Source: Folioceros fuciformis
Taxonomy: Eukaryota > Anthocerotophyta > Anthocerotopsida > Anthocerotales
Length of the DNA stretch: 36,004 nt
Assembly (NCBI GenBank): GCA_049999805.1
Contig: JBNGIO010006317.1
Location: 61,311-97,314, forward strand
Reading direction: 5' to 3'
Shown: piece by piece, positions 19,900 through 29,713 of the stretch
How the letters are laid out: each line of letters starts with the position of its first letter
Position numbering within the stretch: position 1 is the stretch's first letter
Position numbers and translations under genes: made by a program
Notes under the pieces: generated by a model
Told to the model about the DNA's origin: nothing
The model's input: only the letters and a program-made list of their open reading frames with translations
The model's database searches: none

Positions 19900-22800
19900 T
19901 TACACAGTTACTGCAGGCGATCCGGATGGCGCGGGAGCCGGGGAGCTGATCTGCTCGGCCACTATGTGCTCCTGGAGTGCGTCCCCGGCAGCGGGAGAGC
20001 TGCTCTGCTCGGCCTCTATGTGCTCCTCGAGTGCATCCCCGGCAGCGTGAGATCTGCTCTGCCCAGTCATTATGTGCTCCTTGAGTGCAACCATTTCGTC
20101 GTTGGTCAGTGACTTCGTGCGCCCAAGAAGTTCGAGAAGTACTCCGGAAGCATCGGAGGTCACGGCTTGGTAGTAATCTGCTACCGTCGGAACGCAGCCT
20201 CTTTGCAGTAGAGATTCGACAAGCTTCTTGTTGCTTACCTTGATGGCCGTGGACAGGCACAGCTGCAGCGATTTCGGCCTCCACCTCTCTGCAGTCCGCC
20301 TTGCCTGTTCAGCCTTCTCTTTCTTTAAGAACCACTTGATGTTTCCTTCATCAGAACACTTCGCCTCCAGCATTTTCACTATGGGATCATTCCTCATTTT
20401 ATCTCTCTTTGCAATGGAGAGAGCGCGACCGAGATGCTCTGTACGCCACCCACCATGGTCTTCCTCCTATTCAAACAGTCGAGCCAAGTTCTGAGCACGC
20501 AAACATTTATGTAGATGCGCTTGCAACCACAATCAGGACTGCACAGCAAATTTTTTGCACAGGAAGAGAAACATTTGACTCACAGAGAACTTCTCCGATT
20601 CCCCTGCCAGCAGAAGGCACTCCACTAATCGTGCATTCCGTTTTCGTACAGCCAGATCCAGCATCATCTGCGGATGACGTAGCATACATCCATGCTCTTC
20701 CAGCCATCGGGACACCTCCGCACGCCGCTGCGCCCTGGCTGCCAGGTAAGGAGAAACACCGTCTGCGTCTGTCATCATTCCCACAACACTCCATCACCCT
20801 ACTTGTCACCATCCCGGATCGTGAAAATGTTGCATGCGGCAGGTTATTTTACCGTCGGGTCATACCAAGAATGATAGAGTGCACGGTAGTGAAAACCGAA
20901 GCGAGTAGTCACTGTCCAAGAACAAGAAACGTCCATCACAATTGTTCTCACCTTTCTCTTTGAGTGATGCGCACTGCAGGAACATGTATTCAAGAAGGGT
21001 CAAGTCCCCCGCTTTCGCGGCCTCCACCGTGCAAAGCCTCCCGTTGCTGTCCTTCATCTTCAGCGATCCCACGAAGTTGATGGCTCTCATCACTTCCTCC
21101 GGATCTCGGACGTCGCAGCAAGTCGTAAGCAGCGAGCCCACACTGGTCGTCGAGTCTACCAAAGCGACCTCCGGGATCGTCGGCATGTATAGGCGCATGC
21201 CTGCATGCAAGCCGTCCAGCTTAAAGAAGCTCGGCCAGCGATACTCTTCTACCAGAACATTCCAAAGAGGATCCCAGGCCTCCGCTCCTAACTCCGATCT
21301 CGTTTCAGAAGTCCTTTCATACACCTTCACAGTCCCGTCGAACACTCCAGGCCTAGCAGGATCGCACGCATACAGCCCGACCACAGTGAGCGCGGCGCCA
21401 GCTTCCACCATTTCTCTGCACTTCCTGTCGATGTCTGCCGGATCATCGGACTTCGCCATCACCACCAGCGCCAGCAGCATGGGTACATCATAGTACACCA
21501 GATCCTGCCTCCCCGGACACAGCAGGTGCGTGTCCGCAGCCAAAGTCACCTCGCAATCCGTGATACTCATATCCGGATAGAACTGCTTCCTCCACTCCCG
21601 GTACACGTATAGCGTCCCCGTGCTGTGCACCAGCCATTTGTGTTCCAGCCCAAAGCGCCCCTGCGCGCTGCTCACCTGCATGAGAATGACAGCCACAACG
21701 TGTGCCATTGCAGGCTCGAGAGGGGCGCAGTCCATTACCACCAGCCGACTCTGCTCCAAGATGGACACAATGAACAGCTCCGGGTAGTCCAACTGCAGCA
21801 AATCCACCAGCGGCGGATCAAACTGGCCACCCTCGAACACTGCCAGTTTGTTATCCCCCGATTTCACTGGCGTGCATCCTGCCGGCAGCTCTAAGCTGAG
21901 ATTCCTTCCCCGGATCTTGAACCCCAATCTCAGCTTCTTCGATGTGGCGAAATTGCGCGGGGCAGCATCTGTGCCGACTTTGCTGCTGTTGCTCCCTTCC
22001 CCGCTCGCCAGCGGCCTGTGCTGGACTTCAAATCGTTCTTGGATCACATCGAACGACTGCTGGCCATGGTCGCTCCCTTCCTCGATCCGCACTGGTACGT
22101 GCGGCTGCTGGCCCTTGCCGACCCCTTCCTTCATCCGCACCGGTAGCTGCGGTTGCTGCCCCTCGCGGCTCTCTTCCTCGATCAGGGCCGGGTCCGGTTC
22201 CCGCGGGAGCTGTCCCTCGCCACTCGCTTCCTCGGTCCGAACCCGTACTTGCTGCTGCTGGCTGTCAATAATCCCTATCTCGATCAGGACCGGTAACGGC
22301 GTCTTCTGTCTCTCGCTCTCTTCCTCGATCCTCACCGGTACGTGCGGCTGCTGGCCCTCGCCGACCCCTTCCTGCCTTTGAACCGGTGCCTGCGGCTGTT
22401 GCCTCTCGTGGTTCTCTTCCTCCATCAGCACCCGGTCAAGTACCTGAGGACGCTGTCCCTCTGCGCTCTCTTCCTCGGTCCGCACCGTTACTTGCTGCTG
22501 GCCGCCTTCGACGATCCCTTCGTCGATCAGGACCGGTACCTCCGTCTGCTGTCGCTCGCCGCTCTCTACGGCGATCCGCACTGGTACATGCGGCTGCTGG
22601 CCCTCGCCGACCCCTTCCTGCATCCGCACCGGTACCTGAGGCTGCCGCCCCTCGCGGATCTCTTCCTCGATCACGACCTTGTCCGGTACCTGCGGGTGCT
22701 GTCCCTCTCCGCTCTCTTCCTCGGTCCGCACCGGGGCCTCCTGCTGCTGGCCCTCGACGACCCCTTCCTCGATCAGGGCCGGTACCTCCGTCTGCTGTCG

Positions 22801-23244
22801 CTCGTCGCTCTCTTCCTCGATCCGCACCGGTACCTCCTGCGGCTGCCCCTTGCCACTCGATTCTTGGATTCGCACAGGCTGCTGTGGCTGCTGCCCGTGG
22901 CCGCATCCATCATCGATCCGCACTGGTACCTGGGTGTGCTGGCCCTCGAGGATCCCTTTGTGGATCAGCACCGGCACCTGTGGCTGCTGCCCTTGGCCGC
23001 TCCTTGCCTGGATGCGCACCGGTAGCTGCGGCTGCTGGCCCTCGCCGCTCCCTTCCTCAGTCAGGACCCGTGCCTGCGGGTGCTGGCCCTGGCCTCTCCC
23101 TTGCCCGGTCAGGACCGGTACCTGCGGCTGCTGCCCCTCGCCGCTCTCTTCCTCGATCCGCTCCTGGGGCTCCTGCTCGCGCTGGTCCTCCTGCCCGAAG
23201 CATGGCCAGAAGAAGGGAAGGCATTGGCCCCAAACATTTCCCAT
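19900..23244 (-). CDS. Ankyrin-like family copy C: acylation motif, 16-residue repeats, ankyrin-like C-terminal half (about 1004 aa)
   Basis: Proposed exons 23244-20952, 20768-20584 and 20436-19900 (introns 183 and 147 bp, GT-AG) join with phases 1 and 0. ATG 23244 is chosen because copy D starts at the same MGN and both have GACGCCATGG around it. Residues 1-8 (MGNVWGQC) fit an N-myristoylation signal with one nearby Cys. Residues about 26-398 are 23 units of a 16-residue Pro/Gln/Glu repeat (VPVRIEEESGEGQQPQ type), probably disordered. From about 450 follows a unit I do not recognise (LGFKIRGRNLSLELPAG, RLVVMDCAPLEP). Ankyrin-like repeats appear from MLLALVVMAKSDDPADIDRKC on, clearest at DSNGRLCTVEAAKAGDLTLLEYM, DGVSPYLAARAQRRAEVSRWLEEHG and KKLVESLLQRG. 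The end has three 18-residue repeats. No enzyme motif or membrane span is visible. Function unknown; ankyrin repeats usually bind proteins, so a membrane-tethered adaptor is inference. Confidence 0.68.
19927..20088 (-). repeat. 54-bp triplication encoding the C-terminus of copy C
   Basis: Three 18-codon units: ALKEHIMTGQSRSHAAGD, ALEEHIEAEQSSSPAAGD and ALQEHIVAEQISSPAPAP. They lie directly before the last eight residues. Copies B and D stop before this region. Confidence 0.88.
22051..23169 (-). repeat. 48-bp coding repeat array of copy C with a 246-bp higher-order period
   Basis: About 23 units of 16 codons. Units 8-12, 13-17 and 18-22 form a larger repeat: five units of 16, 16, 16, 18 and 16 residues that recur in the same order (the third copy lacks one residue). 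The period can be read from the DNA: cggctgctgg begins at 22591, 22345 and 22102, that is 246 and 243 bp apart. GGTACC sites and ctcgatc stretches recur throughout. Long plus-strand frames over this area are a by-product of the repeat. Confidence 0.88.
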
Positions 23245-23912
23245 GGCGTCAAGCCGTTTGGAGCAAATTTCCTCAACCTCGGTGGTACAAAGGCCCGGCA
23301 GCAAGACAGGTCTCTCGTAATCGGAGTAGTCTCGATAGAGTTGCAGGCGAATGCCTGCCTCGACAGCGCCAGGAGTAAAACCTCACACTATGCCCCACAG
23401 CTAGGGGAACCGCATTATGGTGGAAGTGGAGAGCAAACACACATTCTGAACATGGGGAGTGCTGTCAAGGCTTTTCAAAACTACTTTCGGGATGGCTCTT
23501 CAGCTTCCCTTGAGCTTCCGGAGAAGTCGAGTGGCGTCAGGCGTGCGTGTATATCTTGCATGATATTTCGTCGATGAGTGGAAGAAACAAGCGGATTACC
23601 TTCAAACTCCTGTAGGACATGAGGAATCTCACACCAAGATGTGGAACGCCAAAGCATCCATAGCTGGAACGGCAATTTCGCGTGTGTCGTTTCCTCTGCT
23701 CGTTCCCTAAGCCTATCTCCCCCCTGGAGACTGGAGAGGGAAGTGTGTGGAAACCATATCTGTGAGGGTCTATGCGGGAAGTTGTGATGTTTTTTGAAGC
23801 ACTTGTGCTTTCTCGTCTGCCTGACTTGGCTACCATATTGATATGGAGAGAGATCGGCTGGGAGGATGGCGGTGGCGAGCTCGAAATGGAGGGAATTGAA
23901 TCGGAATGTTTC
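23245..23912 (-). promoter_or_regulatory. 5' flank of copy C, shared with copy D
   Basis: This stretch aligns with 26993-27626 upstream of copy D: for example ctgaacatggggagtgctgtca near 23450 and 27196, and gatgttttttgaa...cttgcgctytcgtctgcctgact near 23787 and 27490. It should hold the 5' untranslated region and core promoter. I cannot place a TATA box or transcription start. A short ATG frame (23836-23537) is not conserved as coding in D. Confidence 0.6.
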
Positions 23913-24459
23913 GGCCCTCTACCTCAGGAATGGTGCTGTCAAGACCTCGTATTCTGTATTGGTAAACGCCTTCGAAAAGGAATAACAAGGGAACAACGGG
24001 CTTGCTTGTTTGTGGAGAAGCGGCAAGCTTCAGATTGATGTGGTGGTGTTCGACCCGAAGTGCAACATGGTGTTGTTGAGCCTGCATTATCTCTCGGCAA
24101 TTGCAGACGATCTCGAAAACAACAGTATGGTTTGCTTTTTCTAAGGAGGAGAAGTTCTCCATTTCAAGTCGGAGGTTGGTGCCTAAACTGGCAGACTCGT
24201 TTGTTAGTAATACAACACATCGTGAGCACCATGAGATCTTGCTGAGGAGGATTACTGTACTACCTCTTCCATTGTGCAGATCTTCCGGCCTCGATCGCAC
24301 AGTAACCTGCAGTATTTTGAGATTCGGTTGTGAGGCAGAGGAATAGAGTGCCATCGCCAGACTACCTAAGCGAGTCGTCGAGAGGGCGTGAGTAGCGGTG
24401 ATCCCTAAAGCATTACGATGCACAGCACTCCATGTAGCTGATATCCGACTCGGTGACAA
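23830..24459 (-). CDS. Hypothetical frame upstream of copy C
   Basis: A 209-codon open frame (MSPSRISATWSAVHRNALG to SRSLSISIW) with no family or domain that I recognise. It overlaps the C/D-shared flank at its 3' end. Some middle parts look protein-like (NLRLEMENFSSLEKANH, CNCREIMQAQQHHV), but no counterpart exists upstream of copy D. It may be an exon of a decayed gene, or chance. Confidence 0.18.
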   Translation of the reverse strand: MSPSRISATWSAVHRNALGITATHALSTTRLGSLAMALYSSASQPNLKILQVTVRSRPEDLHNGRGSTVILLSKISWCSRCVVLLTNESASLGTNLRLEMENFSSLEKANHTVVFEIVCNCREIMQAQQHHVALRVEHHHINLKLAASPQTSKPVVPLLFLFEGVYQYRIRGLDSTIPEVEGRNIPIQFPPFRARHRHPPSRSLSISIW

Positions 24460-24957
24460 CAGGATAAATTATGTGCTTTCTACAGGCAACGGTAAGCATA
24501 GAGCTTTGGAGCTAGGTTCAGCTTTGAAGATTCAAAGCAGATTCATGCAGAACCAGCAGCTGTGTAAGCATGTAGGCAAACTGTGGCAGAGTGGAAAGTA
24601 CAGACCACGCTTCAGTCAAGATGGCTGATATCGGCATCAAATGTACCTGGCTTGAATGAAACATCAATGGGATATGCCTGGAAATACTCCAGATTATCTT
24701 TTGTCTGGCGGAGATATCTCGTCTCATTAAACATTCAAACAGCAGAGACTGCCCTCCAAGAATCCTTCGTGAATGTTGACAGATGCTCATCTCATTCTTC
24801 GGCTTGTCCACATTAGATTCAGTGATCATAATCGAACGCCAGCCAAATCGGCGGCGGTGGCGGCCTCCATCTCTCTATAAGCTTCGCTATCGCTGCCTCT
24901 TGAGCCTTCACTTTGGTCAACGACAGACTGATGCTCCCCGGATCGCGAGACTTGGCC
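24460..24957. other. Spacer and decayed 3' part of copy D
   Basis: From about 24957 down to 24840, sequence related to exon 3 of copy C continues beyond the proposed stop of D (RWRP near 24870). Left of 24840 the family homology ends and I see nothing to annotate. Confidence 0.5.
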
Positions 24958-26992
24958 TCAATCATTTTCACTGCGTCTCCATTCTTCTCTCTCTTTGCAA
25001 TCAACAAAGCGGTGGAGATCGGGAATATGCTCCAGTAACCTTCCTCCCCGGCCTATCAAAACATTCAAGCAATGCTCTGAGCACGAATACATCCATCGAA
25101 ATGCCCTTGCAACCATAAGCCGACTGCACAGCAAATCTGCCCACGGCAAGAAACAACGGTTATATATGTACTCACAACGAGCGTCTTTGATTCCCCTGCC
25201 AGCAGAAGATACTCCACAACTCTTCGTTTCTGTCGTCGTATCGCCTTTTCCAACGCTTTATACGCATTGGGCAGCATAAATCCACGCTCTTCGAACCATT
25301 TACACGCCTCCGCACGCTGGTGTGCTCTGGCTGCCAGGTAAGGGGAAATACCCTCTGCGTCTGTCATCATTCCCACAACATTAGGCCATCACCGTAGTAT
25401 CACAGTCTCGCGTTCGGGTCGAGAAAATGTGACATTGAGCAGGTGATGTCACCATCGGTTTGTAAAAAGCAAGTGGGCAATGTCACAATCGGGGGCCGTA
25501 TCAAGCGAAAGGTACTATCACCCTCTAGTCCAAGAACAAGAAACCGCTGCATCACACAAATGTGCTCACCTTCACCGTCGAGTGATGCGCCGTGAAGGTG
25601 CATGTAATCAAGAAGGGTCGTGTCTCCTGCTTTCGCGGCCTCCACCATGCAAAGCCTCCCGTTGCTGTCCTCTATCTTTAGCGATCCCACGAAATTGATA
25701 GCTCTCTTCACCTCCTCCGGATCTCGGACGTCGCAGCAAGTAGTAAGCAGCGTGCCGACCCCGGTCGTCGCGTCCGCCAAAGCAAGCTCCGGGCTCGTCG
25801 GCATGTATAGGCGCATGCCTGGATGCAAGCCGTCCAGCTTGAAGAAGCTCGACCAATGATACTCCTCCACCACCACATTCCAAAGCGGATCCCAGGCCAC
25901 CGCTCCCAACTCGGGTCTCCTTGTTGAATCCCTTTCATACACTTTCACAGTCCCGTCAAACATTCCCGGCCTCGCAGGATCGCACGCGTAAAGCCCGACC
26001 ACATTGAGCGCAGCGCCAGTCTTCACCATTTCTTTGCACTTCCTGTCGATGTCTGCCGGATCATCTGACTCCGCCATCACCACAAGCGCCAGCAGCATGG
26101 GCAGATCATAGTACACCACTTCCTCCCTCCCCGGACGCAGTAGGTCGCTGTCCGCAGCCAAAGTGGCCTCGCAATCTGTGATATCCATATCCGAGTGGAA
26201 CTGCTTCCTCCTCTCCCGGTATACGTGGAGCATCCCCGGGCTGTGCACCAGCCATTTGCGCTCCACACCGAACCGCATCTGCGCGCGGCGCATCTGCAGG
26301 AGAATGTCGGCCTCCACGGTTTCCATGGTAGGCTCCAGAGGTACGCAGTCCATTACCACCAGCCGACTCTGATCCAAGGTGAGCACAATGTGCAGCTCCG
26401 GATTGTCCACCTGCAGAAATTCCACCAGCAGCGGATCGAACTTCCCTCCCTCGAACACGACCAGTTTGTTATCCCCTGATTCCACCTGCGTGCATTCTGC
26501 AGGCAGCTCCAAGGTGAAAGTCCTTCCCCGGATCTTGAAATCGAATCTCATCAGCTCCTCCGGTGTGGTGAGCTCGTCCGGAGCATCGGCTGTGGCGATT
26601 GTGCTGCTGCGGATCACTTCCCCGCTCGCCAGCGGCCACTGTTGTGCCTCGCAGATTCGTTCGTTGATCAGATCGGACGGCTGCCGGCCCTGGCCAATCC
26701 CTTCCTCGATCCCCACCGGTACCTGCGGCTCCTGGCCCTCGACGATCCCTTCCTGGAGCCGCACTGGTACGTGCGGCCGCTGCACTTCGCCCATCTCTTC
26801 CTGAATCCATCCGGGTGCCTGCGGGTCCTGGGCCATGCCGCTCCCTTTCTCGGTCAGGACCAGTTCCTCCGGCTGCTGCCCCTCGCCGCTCCCTTCCTCG
26901 GTCAGGTTCGGTACCTGCGGCTCCTGCTGGTGCTGATCCTCCAGCCCGAACCACGGCCCGAAGGGCAGGCATTGGCCGCAAACATTGCCCAT
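24958..26992 (-). CDS. Ankyrin-like family copy D: dual-acylation motif, five 16-residue repeats, ankyrin-like repeats (about 559 aa)
   Basis: Proposed exons 26992-25570, 25360-25176 and 25029-24958 use the same intron positions and phases as copy C (introns about 209 and 146 bp). The start is MGNVCGQCLPF: Gly2 fits N-myristoylation and Cys5 and Cys8 fit palmitoylation, so attachment to the cytosolic face of a membrane is predicted. About five Pro/Gln/Glu 16-residue units follow, then the shared unit (RFDFKIRGRTFTLELPAEC, SRLVVMDCVPLEP), then MLLALVVMAESDDPADIDRKC, DSNGRLCMVEAAKAGDTTLLDYMHLHGAS and, in exon 2, DAEGISPYLAARAHQRAEACKWFEERG. In exon 3 D has 7 extra bases relative to C, so it leaves the family frame and stops after 23 residues; an alternative acceptor might restore the frame. 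The two long exons are free of stops although C and D differ at many residues, which suggests past selection on both. Confidence 0.62.
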
Positions 26993-27626
26993 GGCGTCAA
27001 GGCAAATTGGAAGATGAAATTTCGTCGGCCTTGGCGGTACAAAGGACCGGCAGAAATACAGGTCTCTCGTAATCGAAGGGTCTCGATACAGTTGCAGGCG
27101 AATGGATGCCTCGACGCAGCCAGAAGCAAACTGCGCACTATGCCCTGTCGCCAGGGGGAACAGATTGTGGTGGAACTGGAAAGCAAACAGACATTCTGAA
27201 CATGGGGAGTGCTGTCAGGGCTTGTCAAAAGTACTTTCCGGATGTATCTTCAGCTTCTGGAGAAGTCGAGCTCCGTGGTGCATCCACGCATATCCTCCAG
27301 ACACCAGTTGAAATGAGCAATCTCACACCAAGAAGGGGAACGCCAAGGCATCCATTGCTGGAACCGCTATTTTGCGTGAGTGTCGTATCCTCTGCTCGAG
27401 CCCTAGGCCTATCCTCCCCTGGACACTGGAGAAAAATAAGACTCTTGAAACCAGCTGTGGAAGCCGTATGCGGAAACTGGCGTGGCTGCGATGTTTTTTG
27501 AAACACTTGCGCTCTCGCGTCTGCCTGACTCCGCTACGACATTGATATCGAGCGAGACTGGGAGGCTGGTGGTGGCGAGCACGGAAGGGAGGGAATTGAG
27601 TGGGGATGTCTCGGATGAAGAAGTCT
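26993..27626 (-). promoter_or_regulatory. 5' flank of copy D, shared with copy C
   Basis: It is the counterpart of 23245-23912. GACGCCATGG at the start codon is a good plant initiation context. The shared block ends near 27626, close to relic E. Confidence 0.55.
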
Positions 27627-27759
27627 TAAGCTCATCTGTCGAATGCCACCCTTGTACGCATGAAATCTTTAAGGGACATGTGTCTCCAAATTGCATCGAT
27701 ACGCGAGTCCCAGCAGTCGACACCCCGGAGGTCACGGGAGGCACCTCTACTCCTGATCC

Positions 27760-27940
27760 ATAGCTTCGGCATGTCGACCTCTGCATTCCCCATGCAACCC
27801 GTCCAGCTGAATGAATCTCCGCCGATGATATTCTTCCACTGTAACATTCCAAAACCGATCCCTGGCTTTGGCTCCCAACTCCTATCTCGTTTTTCAATCC
27901 CTTTCATCCACCTTCAGAGTCCCGTCAAACTCCCCCGACA
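27760..27940 (-). pseudogene. Ankyrin-like family relic E
   Basis: Minus-strand sequence reads EFDGTLKVDERD, two stops, ELGAKARDRFWNVTVEEYH and then FIQLDGLH, matching the middle of exon 1 in the other copies (EFDGTVKVYGR to WNVVVEEYH in B). Homology is lost on both sides. It marks the right limit of the family cluster within the window. Confidence 0.7.
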
Positions 27941-28416
27941 TGTTCACTGCGTCTTTCGTGAAAATCTCAAAGAGAAAACTCTAATTTACACATGAAAATC
28001 CAAAAGGTATCGACGCTCATAAATGCGACCCGCTTTCTTGGGTTATTTTTACATAAATACCTTATCATAGAAATTAAAATTATTATACATAAATTTTCAA
28101 TATAGATTTAATTAGCTTACTATTGATAATAATTTATTAAAAAAAATTGAAAAATCTTCTAAGAGCATGTGATCTAAAAGCTTGAAGGAAATCCGAATGC
28201 CTGAAAAAAAACACAAGAGGTTGCTTGTCATGTGTTCCTCTTAGCTGAGGACGTCTCCTGTATGGAAATGCATTGCTTTCACAATAACCATGCCCACCAG
28301 AACCCTGACCAAGCACGTGATGCTCTTTATGTCCACCTTAGCTAACATTTTAGACTCTGGGTATAGCTTCATCATACTGAGCGAAGCCAATGAAGAACCT
28401 TCTAGACATGGCAAAT
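27941..28416. other. AT-rich stretch without a clear gene
   Basis: 28040-28160 is strongly AT-rich with no reading frame. A minus-strand frame at 28416-28241 runs into the gap and cannot be judged. Confidence 0.4.
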
Positions 28417-28516
28417 NNNNNNNNNNNNNNNNNNNNNNNNNNNNNNNNNNNNNNNNNNNNNNNNNNNNNNNNNNNNNNNNNNNNNNNNNNNNNNNNNNNN
28501 NNNNNNNNNNNNNNNN
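28417..28516. other. Assembly gap (100 N)
   Basis: Exactly 100 N, the usual placeholder for a gap of unknown size. It borders a minisatellite, the likely cause of the assembly break. Distances across it are not reliable. Confidence 0.97.
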
Positions 28517-28690
28517 GTAACATGCATTAACATGGACCAATGCATCATGTAACATGCATTAACATGGACCAATGCATCATGTAACATGCATTAACATGGA
28601 CCAATGCATCATGTAACATGCATTAACATGGACCAATGCATCATGTAACATGCATTAACATGGACCAATGCATCATGTAACATGCATTAA
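28517..28690. repeat. 32-bp minisatellite next to the gap
   Basis: Five full identical units (gtaacatgcattaacatgga plus ccaatgcatcat) start at 28517, 28549, 28581, 28613 and 28645, with a partial sixth to 28690. Each unit has two ATGCAT palindromes. The array starts right at the gap, so its real copy number is unknown. Confidence 0.95.
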
Positions 28691-28864
28691 CTAGACAGTA
28701 GTGTATGCTACACCTTGCTCTCTTAATAGAGCTATCCCAGCTTCTGATAGCATTTTCTCTTTATCACGGATCTTCTGAATCAGGTTAAGGTGTCCAACAT
28801 CTTCGCAGTGAAGTTCTGGTCCAATCCCGAGTTTGACGAAAGTTGTGATCCCCCCTGCTTCAGT
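28691..28864 (-). CDS. Possible terminal exon of an unrecognised gene
   Basis: The minus-strand frame from 28864 to TAG 28693-28691 reads TEAGGITTFVKLGIGPELHC, then EDVGHLNLIQKIRDKEKMLS, then EAGIALLREQGVAYTTV. The composition is that of a real protein. A second possible small exon lies near 29110-29075 (after TTGTTGCAG: EDELEKPFLLP, before a GTGATC donor), but the phases do not clearly fit. I do not recognise the family. The stop is next to the minisatellite. Confidence 0.3.
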   Translation of the reverse strand, partial: TEAGGITTFVKLGIGPELHCEDVGHLNLIQKIRDKEKMLSEAGIALLREQGVAYTTV

Positions 28865-29579
28865 CTCATATGAAAGAAGATTTCACATACAAGGCCAGTT
28901 AGTTGAGGAGGCATATCTTGAGAGATGTTGTTGGCTCAACTAGTAACTCTTGCAAGCACTCTACAAGAATGGAATACGAAAATCTGTTGAAACTAAAGAA
29001 TAAGATGATTCTGGACAAAGTGTAGAATCTCAAACTATCACATAAGCATCCAAATGACCAGCGAGGATCACCTTGGCAGTAGAAAAGGCTTTTCCAGTTC
29101 ATCTTCCTGCAACAATGAAAAAGTGTAGGTGATCTCAAGTCGCACCCTCACATGACTTGGAAGTAATCCATCTACATTGAAAAATTGCAGCACATGTCGC
29201 CACATCACACGAATTGAGAATTAGAGTTCATCCCTCTATTATTCAACAATCTAAGCAGATGCTAACACGTTTACATTTAAATTTATCATCACCGTCAAGT
29301 TTGACAAATGTGGGCTCACGGTCGGACCAATGCTTCTCCAATGACTATCAAAACGAGAGAAGTATCCTATAAGATGAAAGGCTGTCAGCTGAGTTCCAGA
29401 AACCGTAACACGTATGAGGAAGAAATTTGAAAGAAACAGCTCAAACACAACACTGCCTGGGCAACGCACAGGATCAACACAGTTAGCAGACACAAGCAGA
29501 GGCTATGGGTGATGGGTGACACAAGCAATAGCACCACTGGGTTAGATGGACTCAACAGTACAAGGCAATATGGTGCACA
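28865..29579. other. Stretch without a supported gene
   Basis: It holds the possible small exon near 29075-29110 and, towards its right end, probably the outer part of the LTR of element 3, whose far boundary I cannot find. Confidence 0.35.
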
Positions 29580-29694
29580 ATGTGCTACATATATAGCCTT
29601 TAGGCCGGGCAACTATCGAGAAGGTAAGCCCTAGACTCGAGGGTGTAATATCCTAATATACTAGAGTAAGTAGCAGATGATAAAATCTCTAACA
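29580..29694 (-). repeat. Inner part of the 3' LTR of element 3
   Basis: Read on the minus strand, the LTR starts TGTTAGAGATTTTATC at 29694, right after the purine tract GCTTGAAGGGGGAG (29708-29695). A TATA-like GGCTATATATG lies near 29598-29588. The LTR certainly continues to lower coordinates; its end is not located. Confidence 0.65.
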
Positions 29695-29713
29695 CTCCCC
29701 CTTCAAGCTAAAG

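Noticed and set aside
22342-23378. Plus-strand frames of up to 330 codons opposite copy C, rich in Pro, Arg and Ser
   Set aside because: They mirror the 48-bp repeat of the minus-strand gene. The minus strand continues open outside the repeats and is shared with copy D; the plus frames are not.
23537-23836. 99-codon minus-strand frame starting MVAKSGRRES upstream of copy C as an extra coding exon
   Set aside because: The matching stretch upstream of copy D lacks the ATG and has a stop near it, so it is more likely untranslated.
28241-28416. Minus-strand frame (ending HFHTGDVLS-like) next to the gap
   Set aside because: Its upstream part is lost in the N run, and no homologue or splice site can be judged; not enough to call a gene.
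28517-28690. Regular repeats resembling a CRISPR array
   Set aside because: The units join directly with no unique spacers, and the context is a plant genome; it is a minisatellite.
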